Source of the DNA: Lutispora thermophila DSM 19022 | GTDB lineage: Bacteria > Bacillota > Clostridia > Lutisporales > Lutisporaceae | Length of the DNA stretch: 64,000 nucleotides | NCBI RefSeq assembly: GCF_900142105.1 | Contig: NZ_FQZS01000014.1 | Span: 1 to 64,000, forward strand | Direction: 5' to 3' | In this document: positions 5,916 to 14,107 of the stretch, piece after piece | How the letters are laid out: each line of letters opens with the position of its first letter | Position numbering within the stretch: the stretch's first letter is position 1 | The notes under the pieces: generated by a model | What the model was told of the DNA's origin: nothing | The model's input: the letters and a program-made list of their open reading frames with translations, nothing else | Database searches by the model: none | Program-made: the position numbers and the translations under genes

Positions 5916-8149
5916 GACTACAGCTCATCCCAGATATAAATATTGACAATAAAAATACTGATACATTAATAAATAATATTCATTTCTTTAGATCTCCAAT
6001 GAAGAGGCTACGAATCACAAAAGATTATATAGAAATACAACCTCAATATCAAATTGCATATGAAATAGAGTTAAGTACTTCAGGAGCACAATTCTACTTA
6101 TTCTTCCCGGATGAAATCAAGTCAGCAATACAAACAGAAATCAATTTAACATGGCCAAAGATAACAACAAAAGAAAAAACTAAAGCCGTTCAATTCAAGA
6201 ATCCTGTTATCATTGAACTTAACATGAAGCATCACTATTTTATGAGTCTAAAAGTAGATAAGAGAGGATTAACTCCTTTGCCAGCAATCCTTGAAACAAT
6301 GAAACTATTAAAAGATGATGATAAGGTACTAATACAAGTAGTTTTTGAGCCGGAATCATACGATTGGTTCAGATCATGCGAAGCAGCTATAAAAGACTTT
6401 AATAACGGCTATGTACCGAGAAGAATTGAACTGAATAAGAGAAACATAAAAGAGGGTATCATCAAAGGTGGAATTAAGACAATTGAAGCAGCGTTATCAA
6501 CAGTTTCATTTTTTCTTACTGATGAAGAAATGGAATTTGAAGATATAAATAGCATCGAATATGAGCAAATATTAAGAAATGGATTATCAAATAACACATT
6601 AGGAAAAAGCAAGTGGAACGGATTTAATACACAGATTAGAATTGTTTCAGATTCCAAAGATTCTATTAGGCAGGAAAGTATAATAAGAAGTCTTATAATA
6701 GCCTTCAAAGGGCTTGACGAAGATAATAAACTAATTGAAAAAAGGATAAAAAATACTAATAAGTATTTGAGATATATTCAAAAAAGGCAAATTAAATTTG
6801 ACATTAATAAAAATATATTGAGTGCTGCAGAACTTGGTCAGATTATACAATTACCAACAAAAGCTTATCAGGAGATTTACAATTTAGAAAATATAGATAC
6901 TAGAGAGATTGAAATTCCTAATGAGTTACAGCACGGAAATATAATTATAGGAGTAGCTAAATATAAAGGATTAAACAAGACAACCTACTGGCCAGATCAT
7001 AAAAATATTTTATCACTGCCTAAAGTCGTTATAGGTCCAATGGGTTCCGGCAAAAGTGAATACACTAAAAAATTTAGTATAGATGCAAATCGTAAAGATG
7101 ATGGGGTAATAGTTTTTGATTTTATAAAGGATTGTGATTTGTCTGAATCAATAAGCAAATATGTAGATGCAATAAAAATAAACCTTGCAGACCACATAAA
7201 ATTATCAGCACTTGCATATCCAGAGATGCAACCGGGAAAAGATCCATGGGAACGGCTTAAGGTTGCAAATATACTATCAAGACAGAGTGAGTATTTGATA
7301 AATTCTGTAACAGATGCAGAAACAGGTCCATTAACAGCACCTATGCTAAGATACTTAAATGCTGCATCAATGGTAGTATTTATTCATCCAGATAAAACCT
7401 TAGATGATGTTTTTAAATGTTTAAAGAATTGGCAAGTGAGAAATGAATATATAAGACTTGCAAAATACTCAGGATGTTTTACTGAAGATGATGAAGTATT
7501 CTATGATCTTCAAGATTTACATGAAAGAGATTCAGATGGAAAGATAGTTGGTACCAGAGAACATCTTATAATCGGAATAGTTAATAGAATTTCAGCATTA
7601 AACAGAGATATATACTTAAAAAAGATGCTAAAAGCACAAGTGAATTATGAACAGAATTTTGCAAAATGGATGGATGAAGGGAGGACTATTTTAATTCAAA
7701 TACCTGAATCTACATTTACAAATAAATCAATAAAAGATACTTTAGTAACATATTATATGTCAAGGATATGGCTAGCTGCTTTACAACGCAAAAATCATAA
7801 TAGAGTCTGTCATGTCATTACTGATGAAATACATCAAGTACCAACAGCAGCAGCTTTAGTAAGTAATATAATTACGGAAGCTCGAAAATTTGGAGTAGAC
7901 TTTTATTTTACAATTCATTATTTGAAGCAGTTTAGGCAGCTTCATGATGCTATTAGATCCGCCGGTTGTTCGTATATGTTATTGGCCGGGACAGAAAAAG
8001 AAAATCTGAAAGCACTAGAAGAAGAATTACAACCGTTCTCTATTCAGGAAGGTCTTAATCTTAAACCTTTCCATAGTCTTAATATTATTAACTATGGCAA
8101 CCAATATGCAAAGTTTATTACTAAGTTGCCAGGTCCAATAAAGTGTTAG
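5912..8149 (+). CDS. HerA/VirB4-type conjugation ATPase
   Basis: The 745-residue protein has a roughly 350-residue N-terminal region of no obvious family, followed by a RecA-like motor. The motor has Walker A GPMGSGKSEYTKKF (about residue 372), a conserved IVFDFIKD strand, Walker B CHVITDEIHQVP (about 631) and a final block RKFGVDFYFTIHYLKQFRQL. This is the architecture of the HerA/FtsK/VirB4/TraG superfamily that pumps DNA or energises type IV secretion. GTG is the start, overlapping the VirB2-like gene. No relaxase, VirB6-like or coupling-protein gene is visible beside it, so the transfer system is partial, minimal or continued elsewhere. Confidence 0.75.
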   Translation: MRLQLIPDINIDNKNTDTLINNIHFFRSPMKRLRITKDYIEIQPQYQIAYEIELSTSGAQFYLFFPDEIKSAIQTEINLTWPKITTKEKTKAVQFKNPVIIELNMKHHYFMSLKVDKRGLTPLPAILETMKLLKDDDKVLIQVVFEPESYDWFRSCEAAIKDFNNGYVPRRIELNKRNIKEGIIKGGIKTIEAALSTVSFFLTDEEMEFEDINSIEYEQILRNGLSNNTLGKSKWNGFNTQIRIVSDSKDSIRQESIIRSLIIAFKGLDEDNKLIEKRIKNTNKYLRYIQKRQIKFDINKNILSAAELGQIIQLPTKAYQEIYNLENIDTREIEIPNELQHGNIIIGVAKYKGLNKTTYWPDHKNILSLPKVVIGPMGSGKSEYTKKFSIDANRKDDGVIVFDFIKDCDLSESISKYVDAIKINLADHIKLSALAYPEMQPGKDPWERLKVANILSRQSEYLINSVTDAETGPLTAPMLRYLNAASMVVFIHPDKTLDDVFKCLKNWQVRNEYIRLAKYSGCFTEDDEVFYDLQDLHERDSDGKIVGTREHLIIGIVNRISALNRDIYLKKMLKAQVNYEQNFAKWMDEGRTILIQIPESTFTNKSIKDTLVTYYMSRIWLAALQRKNHNRVCHVITDEIHQVPTAAALVSNIITEARKFGVDFYFTIHYLKQFRQLHDAIRSAGCSYMLLAGTEKENLKALEEELQPFSIQEGLNLKPFHSLNIINYGNQYAKFITKLPGPIKC

Positions 8150-8218
8150 TTACTTGTTAGTTACGTGTTAAATTTGATGTGTTTTTGCATGGTTTTATAA
8201 TTTAAAATGATAAAATAA

Positions 8219-8252
8219 AAAATCCAGCTAACCATTGCGGTTACTGGATTTT
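8219..8252. terminator. Bidirectional terminator between ATPase and tRNA
   Basis: AATCCAGCTAACC-ATTGC-GGTTACTGGATT forms a hairpin with one bulge. On the minus strand it is followed by a T-rich stretch (TTTTTTATTTTAT), suitable for ending the tRNA transcript. On the plus strand it is followed by TTTAC and can end the ATPase operon. Confidence 0.75.
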
Positions 8253-8268
8253 ACTATCTTATTAATGG

Positions 8269-8342
8269 TCTGGGTGACAGGAATTGAACCTGCGACCTCT
8301 TGAACCCCATTCAAGCGCGCTACCAAGCTGCGCCACACCCAG
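8269..8342 (-). tRNA. tRNA-Pro(GGG)
   Basis: This 74-nt tRNA folds as a normal cloverleaf. The acceptor stem is CTGGGTG/CACCCAG with discriminator A. The D arm is GCGCAGCTTGGTAGCGC. The anticodon stem CTTGA/TCAAG has loop ATGGGGT, giving anticodon GGG. The T arm is GCAGG-TTCGAAT-CCTGT. The CCA end is not encoded. It reads towards lower coordinates, so its 3' end faces the mobile-element zone, as expected for a tRNA used as an integration site. No duplicated tRNA 3' end was identified inside the window. Confidence 0.96.
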
Positions 8343-8552
8343 ATGTTCCAACCACATTTAAAACTATAACACATATAAGGATAAATTTCAACCCTCATTT
8401 TAATTAGGTTTTATACTTAAAATTTGTTTTTGATTAGTAATAGAGAACTAATTTTAATATTTCGTTTTTACTAGCAGGATATAAAAAACAAATGGAGAAA
8501 TATAATAACAGGTTATGTGAACCAGAATTATTGTCCTGAGGGAGTATGTGGC

Positions 8553-9800
8553 ATGAAAAAAAATAAGAAACCTTCTTCGCTTTCGATATTTCCATTTATT
8601 TTATTTATAATAACAGGATTTTATATATATAGATACTTTTTTCTTAGCATTGATACTGAAATAATAAAATATGGTGAAATGGAAGACTATTTTGAGGCAA
8701 AAGCAATAGTGATTAGAAATGAACATATTTATAGTTTTCCAGGGAATGCACAAGTAATAAACAAAGTAAATGAGGGAGAAAGAGTATCTTTTGGTAAAAA
8801 GCTTGCAGATATTGTTAAAAGCGAAGAGCAACAGGATGATTTGCAGTTAAAGATAAATGATCTGGAAAGAAGAATTAAAGAGATTGAAAATAGCAGTGAA
8901 ATCAATTTATTTCAAGGTGATAGTGAGAAACTAAAGGAGAATATAGATGAAAAGATAGAGTATATAAAAGTTCTTTCTAACCAGGGCAATATTGAAAAAA
9001 TATCAGAAGTTAAAGAACAGCTGTCATCTGATCTGAATAAAAAGTCTCTAATTTCTGGTGACAAAAGTTTTTCGGGAAAAAACCTGAATCAATTGAAGGC
9101 AGAAAAGGAACAGCTTCAAAAATTATATAATGAACATATGGATACAATATATGCCAGCAGCCCAGGTATTGTGAGCTATAACATTGATGGGCTGGAGCAA
9201 AATTTAAATCCGGAGAATATTGCAAAGTTTAGTGTCCAAGACGTGAAGAGTGTCATTAACTCCTTAAAGGATGATAATAATAAGGATGCTAAGCACAGTG
9301 GTGTAAAGATTATAGATAACTTTTCCTGGTACATATGCATGATAATTGGAGAAAAGCAGTTGAAAGGCTTAGAAGAAGGAAAGAAAGTGCAAATTGCTTT
9401 TAAAAATTATGAGAGTGTACCGGTAAGAGCTAAAATAAAATACATATCTGAACCGGATAACGGTGAGGTTTTAGTTTCTTTTGAAACTACAGATAATATG
9501 CAAAACTATTATAATATGCGTTTAGCAGATGTTAAAGTCATAACAAATCAATTCGAAGGATTTTTAGTTAGTGAAGAGAGTGTAGTAGAAATTGATAACC
9601 AAAAAGGCGTTTATATTATTAGAGAAGGTATTGTGAAATTTGTTCCAGCTGAAGTTATTGCAACCGAAAATGGCTATGCTTTGATAAAGAACATTGAAAA
9701 TAAAGAAAATGCTGTTTCCGGAAACAGCGGTACAATAAAGGTCTATGATGAGGTTGTAAAGGATACAGGCAAAGTCAAACCAAATCAAAGGGTTTTGTAA
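8553..9800 (+). CDS. HlyD-like membrane fusion protein
   Basis: This 415-residue protein has one N-terminal membrane helix (FPFILFIITGFYIYRYFF, about residues 12-30). Beyond the membrane come a barrel-sandwich/lipoyl-like segment (VINKVNEGERVSFGKKLADI), a coiled coil (about 95-210) and beta-rich domains. This is the periplasmic-adaptor (HlyD/RND accessory) layout in a Gram-positive. Homologues commonly sit in front of ylmE-sepF in Clostridia, as here. A role at the division site or cell envelope is therefore likely, but unproven. I chose the ATG at 8553, with GAGGGAG upstream, over a GTG at 8517 that lacks a ribosome site. Confidence 0.75.
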   Translation: MKKNKKPSSLSIFPFILFIITGFYIYRYFFLSIDTEIIKYGEMEDYFEAKAIVIRNEHIYSFPGNAQVINKVNEGERVSFGKKLADIVKSEEQQDDLQLKINDLERRIKEIENSSEINLFQGDSEKLKENIDEKIEYIKVLSNQGNIEKISEVKEQLSSDLNKKSLISGDKSFSGKNLNQLKAEKEQLQKLYNEHMDTIYASSPGIVSYNIDGLEQNLNPENIAKFSVQDVKSVINSLKDDNNKDAKHSGVKIIDNFSWYICMIIGEKQLKGLEEGKKVQIAFKNYESVPVRAKIKYISEPDNGEVLVSFETTDNMQNYYNMRLADVKVITNQFEGFLVSEESVVEIDNQKGVYIIREGIVKFVPAEVIATENGYALIKNIENKENAVSGNSGTIKVYDEVVKDTGKVKPNQRVL

Positions 9801-9819
9801 TAAAGGAGGATAGATTCAA

Positions 9820-10521
9820 TTGAGTTCCATACGTGAGAATATTGAAGTCGTAAGGAATGATATAAAAGATATTTGTCGAAAACAGGGAAGAGATCCTGAT
9901 AAAGTGACTCTTATTGCAGTGACTAAGACAATTGATGAAGAAAGAATAAGGGAGGCTATATGTTCAGGCATTACTGATATTGGAGAAAATAAGGTACAGG
10001 AAATAATGGACAAGTATGAGGCATTGAAGGATGTTTCCAATATTCACTTAATTGGTCATTTGCAATCAAATAAGGTAAAATATATAATAGATAAAGTAAA
10101 GCTTATTCATTCTGTTGACAGCATGAAGTTGATGGATGAGATAAATAGAAGAGCTATAAAGGCAGGAGTTATAGCAAATATATTAATACAAGTTAATGTA
10201 GCCTGTGAAGATACGAAGTTTGGAATTGAAATGGAAACAGTGGACAGTCATATAGAATATGCTTCAAAACTTGAAAACATTAGAGTACAGGGATTGATGA
10301 CTATAGCACCCAATTATGAATATGTGGAACAAACCAGACCTATATTCAGAGCCTTAAGGAAAAAGTTTGATGAATTATCAAACAATCAGTATTCAAATGT
10401 CGAAATGAAGTATCTTTCTATGGGTATGACAAACGATTATAAAATAGCATTAGAAGAAGGTTCAAATATGATCAGGGTAGGTACAGGTATATTTGGAAAA
10501 AGAGTATATAATAAAAATTAA
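9820..10521 (+). CDS. ylmE: PLP homeostasis protein YggS/YlmE
   Basis: The 233-residue protein is a single-domain alanine-racemase-like TIM barrel that binds pyridoxal 5'-phosphate and buffers its level. The PLP lysine lies in LIAVTKTIDEERI (about residue 33). Other conserved signatures are DIGENKVQEI, HLIGHLQSNKVKYI, LIQVNVACEDTKFGI, VQGLMTIAP and LSMGMTNDYKIALEEGSNMIRVGTGIFG. The start is TTG behind AAAGGAGG. It heads the ylmE-sepF-ylmG-ylmH-divIVA block next to cell-division genes. Confidence 0.95.
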   Translation: MSSIRENIEVVRNDIKDICRKQGRDPDKVTLIAVTKTIDEERIREAICSGITDIGENKVQEIMDKYEALKDVSNIHLIGHLQSNKVKYIIDKVKLIHSVDSMKLMDEINRRAIKAGVIANILIQVNVACEDTKFGIEMETVDSHIEYASKLENIRVQGLMTIAPNYEYVEQTRPIFRALRKKFDELSNNQYSNVEMKYLSMGMTNDYKIALEEGSNMIRVGTGIFGKRVYNKN

Positions 10522-10536
10522 TGGGAGGTTTAACTA

Positions 10537-10986
10537 ATGGCAGGGAAAATAATGAATAAAGTATTATACTTTATGGGTATAGGTGAAAATGCTGATGAGC
10601 AAGAAGAAGAAATGGAAGAAGTTGTAGTACAAAGACCCGTATTGGAGCCTGTTAAGAAGAACAATGTGGTAAGTATGCCTACTCCAGGTGGTCAAATGAA
10701 GCTAGTACTTATTGAACCCACAAGTTATGAAGATGTTCAGGATATATGTGATAATTTAAAAAATAAAAAACCTGTAGTTATAAACTTTGAAAATTTAGAC
10801 AAAGATATTGCAAGAAGAATGGTGGATTTTGTGAGTGGAGCTGTTTATGCAATTGACGGCAACATTCAAAAGGTATCAAACGGCATTGTGGTTGCTGCTC
10901 CACCAAATGTTGATATTTTAGGAAGTATCGGTGATATGGAAGGAGAAAGCTTCGATTTTGAAAAGTTCATGGATTGGCTAAAATAA
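10537..10986 (+). CDS. sepF: Cell division protein SepF
   Basis: SepF anchors FtsZ to the membrane and shapes the septum in Gram-positives. The 149-residue protein starts with an amphipathic membrane helix (MAGKIMNKVLYFMG), followed by an acidic linker (DEQEEEMEEVV). The C-terminal SepF fold runs from about residue 65: MKLVLIEPTSYEDVQ, KKPVVINFENLDKDIARRMVDF, then GAVYAIDGNIQKVSNGIVVAAPPNVDI. Length and order are normal. A GGGAGG site precedes the ATG. Confidence 0.96.
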   Translation: MAGKIMNKVLYFMGIGENADEQEEEMEEVVVQRPVLEPVKKNNVVSMPTPGGQMKLVLIEPTSYEDVQDICDNLKNKKPVVINFENLDKDIARRMVDFVSGAVYAIDGNIQKVSNGIVVAAPPNVDILGSIGDMEGESFDFEKFMDWLK

Positions 10987-10999
10987 ATGATTGTGAGTG

Positions 11000-11281
11000 A
11001 TGTTTTTGAAAGGTATACTTATCTGGTCAGTCAAGAAATTTTTTAGTGTAATTTATGTATTAATTTTTATTAATGTAATGTTATCTTGGTTAAGAATAAG
11101 CCCTTATAATAGTATTGTTAATATTATTTATCAGCTTACAGAACCCATTTTGGAGCCCTTCAGAAGGCTTATGGATAGAACTGGCTTAAATACTGGCATG
11201 ATTGATTTTTCACCATTGATTGCCTATTTGGTTTTGCAATTGATAGAAACTTCTCTAATAAACATTCTATGGGCTTTATAG
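11000..11281 (+). CDS. ylmG: YggT family membrane protein YlmG
   Basis: The 93-residue YggT/YlmG protein has two membrane helices (about residues 12-30 and 68-90). Between them is the conserved motif NIIYQLTEPILEPFRRLM. The family is implicated in division-site or envelope organisation; its biochemical role is unknown. I prefer the ATG at 11000 to the GTG at 10997. It sits between sepF and ylmH as usual. Confidence 0.93.
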   Translation: MFLKGILIWSVKKFFSVIYVLIFINVMLSWLRISPYNSIVNIIYQLTEPILEPFRRLMDRTGLNTGMIDFSPLIAYLVLQLIETSLINILWAL

Positions 11282-11284
11282 AAT

Positions 11285-12046
11285 ATGGAAGATGTTAAAT
11301 CAAAATATGCTGATGAGCTGCTTATCAGAAGGTTGGAGGATCTGATAGAAAAAACTGATAAGAGTATGACCGAAAGTTATACTGATTTTTTAGATCCAAG
11401 GCAGCAAGCATTAATATCTGATAGTTTTAAACATGTAAAAGGCATATCAATGGAGTTTTATGGCGGCTATGAAGAAGCCGAAAGAAAGATTTGCGGTATT
11501 TTTAATGAGTATGACGGTTTTAATAAAAATGCATTTCCTATTAGTTTTCTTCATATTTGCTGGAAATCTCCGAAAAAAGTGAGCCACAGAGATATATTAG
11601 GTTCAATATTGGGAACTGGCATAAGAAGGGATAAAGTTGGGGATATTATACAAAAGGACCAGGAAGCTTATGTTTGTGTACATAAAGATATTGTTGATTA
11701 CCTAATAATGAGCATTGATAAGGTTGGAAGTGCAACTGTTCATATAGAGCACTGCTATATTTTGCCGGAGCTTTCCAAGGAGTGCAAAATTCTATATGCT
11801 ACCATTGCCTCTTTAAGATTGGATGCTGTTGTGGCAGCAGGTTTTGGGGTATCAAGGACAAGAGCAGTTGAAGCCATTAGAAGCTCTAAGGTATTTGTGA
11901 ACTGGAAGCCGGAGATATCTTCTTCCAAAGATATTAAAGAAGGAGATGTAATATCCTGGAGAGGAAAAGGGCGCATACAGTTAAGCAATGTGGTTGGGTC
12001 AACTAAAAAGGATAGGGTTAAAGTAGCAATCAAAAAGTACATCTGA
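11285..12046 (+). CDS. ylmH: S4-domain RNA-binding protein YlmH
   Basis: YlmH has 253 residues. The N-terminal part includes FYGGYEEAERKICGIFNEYD and the SHRDILGSILGTGIRRDKVGDI segment. The C-terminal S4 RNA-binding domain (about residues 178-245) contains LRLDAVVAAGFGVSRTRAVEAIRSSKVFVNWK. Family members bind ribosome-related RNA; in Bacillus YlmH acts in rescue of stalled 50S-peptidyl-tRNA complexes. This is relevant because rqcH lies 6 kb downstream. Intact, and normal for its position. Confidence 0.93.
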   Translation: MEDVKSKYADELLIRRLEDLIEKTDKSMTESYTDFLDPRQQALISDSFKHVKGISMEFYGGYEEAERKICGIFNEYDGFNKNAFPISFLHICWKSPKKVSHRDILGSILGTGIRRDKVGDIIQKDQEAYVCVHKDIVDYLIMSIDKVGSATVHIEHCYILPELSKECKILYATIASLRLDAVVAAGFGVSRTRAVEAIRSSKVFVNWKPEISSSKDIKEGDVISWRGKGRIQLSNVVGSTKKDRVKVAIKKYI

Positions 12047-12065
12047 CGAATGGGAGGTTATATGT

Positions 12066-12515
12066 ATGATGACTCCTATGGACATACGTAACAAGGAATT
12101 TAAAAAGGGATTTAGGGGTTATAGTGAAGAAGAAGTAGATTTGTTTATAGATAAGGTAGTTAGCGATTATGAGAAACTATATAAAGAAAATATTGAACTA
12201 AAGGATAAACTAAACTCTATCAATGAAAGGCTTGAAAGTTATGCAGAAATAGAAAAAACTCTGCAAAGCACGTTGATTATAGCCCAAAAGACTTCTGAAG
12301 ATATAATTGCAAACGCCAGAAAAGAAGCAGAAATGATAATTAGGGAATCGGAGGAAAACAGAAAGAAAATAATTGAGGATGCAAATCAAAGTGTTATTGA
12401 TGTTAACAGAGAATACGAAGAGCTGAAGAAGCAATTGCAAATTTTTAAAACTAGGTATAAGACATTTTTAGAGTCTGAGTTAAGTAATCTTGAATCCTAT
12501 TTTAAAGATATATAG
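12066..12515 (+). CDS. divIVA: Cell-pole/division protein DivIVA
   Basis: DivIVA binds curved membrane at septa and poles. The N-terminal lipid-binding domain is visible in MTPMDIRNKEFKKGFRGYSEEEVDLFIDKV, read in two parts. It is followed by a long coiled coil from about residue 35 to the end of the 149-residue protein. Start ATG at 12066 (ATGATG), with GGGAGG upstream. A terminator 60 bp downstream closes the ylm block. Confidence 0.94.
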   Translation: MMTPMDIRNKEFKKGFRGYSEEEVDLFIDKVVSDYEKLYKENIELKDKLNSINERLESYAEIEKTLQSTLIIAQKTSEDIIANARKEAEMIIRESEENRKKIIEDANQSVIDVNREYEELKKQLQIFKTRYKTFLESELSNLESYFKDI

Positions 12516-12577
12516 GAAAAGTACTCTCATTCAAAAGAAATTAAATTGGATTTTGAACGGTAGTAAGTTTTTTAGAG

Positions 12578-12616
12578 ATAATATGGTTTGAAGCACCATG
12601 TTATTTCTTTTTTTGC
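12578..12616 (+). terminator. Terminator after divIVA
   Basis: ATAATATGGT-TTGAAGC-ACCATGTTAT followed by TTCTTTTTTT forms a 10-bp stem with one G-U pair. It ends the ylmE-divIVA transcript. Confidence 0.85.
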
Positions 12617-12706
12617 AGCTTCTTTTGGTAAAATTAAACCTTTTCGGAATCTCAGCCCATTGCTAAAAAAATTTTTTTTGGGCATAATATTTTGGGAGGA
12701 ATAAAA

Positions 12707-12970
12707 ATGAAAGAAGAAAGAGTTGAACAGATAGCTCTTACCCTAGAAAAAGCGAAATTAGGTGAGTATGTTGAAATGATGTCAAAACCAGGGAGGATGG
12801 TTTTGAATAATTTCATTGCTGGATTGGCAAGAGGTTTTGGTATGGCCATTGGTTTTACTGTTTTAGGAGCTCTTGCATTATATTTTATGAGGGCTTTGGT
12901 TATGTTGAATCTACCCTTTATCGGAGGGTTTATTGCAGAAATAGTAAAGATTGTACAAGACCATTTGTAG
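12707..12970 (+). CDS. DUF5665-type small membrane protein
   Basis: This 87-residue protein of unknown function has an amphipathic, charged N-terminal helix (MKEERVEQIALTLEKAKLGE). The block MMSKPGRMVLNNFIAGLARG follows, then a hydrophobic helix, GFGMAIGFTVLGALALYFM, and a second hydrophobic stretch (LNLPFIGGFIAEIVKIV). The pattern matches the DUF5665 family of Clostridia, by recollection. The ATG at 12707 follows GGGAGGA. It is probably co-transcribed with the zinc-finger gene 11 bp downstream. Confidence 0.75.
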   Translation: MKEERVEQIALTLEKAKLGEYVEMMSKPGRMVLNNFIAGLARGFGMAIGFTVLGALALYFMRALVMLNLPFIGGFIAEIVKIVQDHL

Positions 12971-12981
12971 GAGGCTGGACA

Positions 12982-13590
12982 ATGAATAGAGAAAAGATTA
13001 TGGATTTGAAAAATAAATTGATGGACATTAGAAGAGAAAGGGAAGAATCACTTAATGATGATAGTTTAGGTCTAGGAGAGTCCATAAGAGATAACACCAG
13101 TGAATTATCTTCTTATGATAACCACCCGGGAGATTTAGGTACAGAGACTTTTGAAGCAGAAAAGAATTTTTCCTTTAGGACTAATGATAAGTACGTGATA
13201 GGAGAGGTAAACGAAGCATTGAGAAAAATTGAAAATGGCACATACGGAATATGCGAAAATTGTGGTAAGGAAATTGCGGAAGAAAGGCTTGATATAATTC
13301 CGTATGCCAGACTATGCATATCATGTGAAGAGGATTTACCTCTGAAAGCTGAAGATAAGGAGAAGGGAAGACCTATAGAAGAGCAAATTTTGACACCTCC
13401 ATTTGGGAGATCCTTTAGGGATAACTCATTAGAAGATAGCGTAATGTATGACGGCGAAGATGCTTGGCAGGATGTTAATGTGTATAATGATGTTACTTCA
13501 GATAACCCATTTTCAAAGGATGACAGCATGGGTTATGTGGAGGATGTGGAATCCATAAGCAATGAACAGTATAGAAAACAATTAGAATAG
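12982..13590 (+). CDS. yteA: DksA/TraR-type zinc-finger protein (YteA-like)
   Basis: The 202-residue protein has an N-terminal coiled region and a DNHPGDLGTETFEAEK motif typical of YteA/YocK proteins. Its C4 zinc finger runs GTYGICENCGKEIAEERL to PYARLCISCEEDL (about residues 85-112). An acidic C-terminal tail extends to the end. Members belong to the DksA/TraR superfamily; YteA has been linked to sporulation-phase regulation. The RNA polymerase contact residues of true DksA are not evident, so direct DksA function is uncertain. Confidence 0.85.
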   Translation: MNREKIMDLKNKLMDIRREREESLNDDSLGLGESIRDNTSELSSYDNHPGDLGTETFEAEKNFSFRTNDKYVIGEVNEALRKIENGTYGICENCGKEIAEERLDIIPYARLCISCEEDLPLKAEDKEKGRPIEEQILTPPFGRSFRDNSLEDSVMYDGEDAWQDVNVYNDVTSDNPFSKDDSMGYVEDVESISNEQYRKQLE

Positions 13591-13650
13591 TAATCGCAAT
13601 TTACCTTTTCATATGATATAATCTTTTCTAGGATAAAGGGGGGTATTTTT

Positions 13651-14097
13651 TTGTATTCACTGATTATTATTGGAGCAGTTATCTTTTTTGATCAAATAAT
13701 CAAGATAAGAGTTGTAGAAAAAATAATGCCTTATGAAAGTATAGAAGTTTTAAAGAACTTTCTTTATATTACATATGTAGAAAATACCGGAATATCCTTC
13801 GGTTTATTTAAAGGGTTTAGATGGGTATTTATTATTCTTACATTCATAGTATGCTTAATACTTTTCTATTATGTTTTTAAACTTTATAAAAGGCATATAG
13901 CCATGACTGTTTGCCTGGCTTTTATAATTGGCGGAGCAATCGGAAACCTGATAGATAGAATAAGATTAGGTTATGTTATTGATTATATTCATTTCATATT
14001 TTTCCCCCCTGTATTTAATTTGGCCGACTCAGCCATCGTATGTGGAGCCATAGTGCTATGCGGATTATTGCTATTTAATAAGAACATAAGTCTATAG
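13651..14097 (+). CDS. lspA: Lipoprotein signal peptidase LspA
   Basis: LspA cleaves the signal peptide of prolipoproteins after lipid addition. The 148-residue protein has four membrane helices. The family motifs are YVENTGISFGLF, GGAIGNLIDRIRLGYVIDYI and FNLADSAIVCG; the two aspartates in NLIDR and NLADS are the catalytic pair. The start is TTG at 13651 behind AAAGGGGGG. It is followed 10 bp later by rluD, the usual Gram-positive order. Confidence 0.95.
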   Translation: MYSLIIIGAVIFFDQIIKIRVVEKIMPYESIEVLKNFLYITYVENTGISFGLFKGFRWVFIILTFIVCLILFYYVFKLYKRHIAMTVCLAFIIGGAIGNLIDRIRLGYVIDYIHFIFFPPVFNLADSAIVCGAIVLCGLLLFNKNISL

Positions 14098-14107
14098 TGA
14101 GGTTAGT

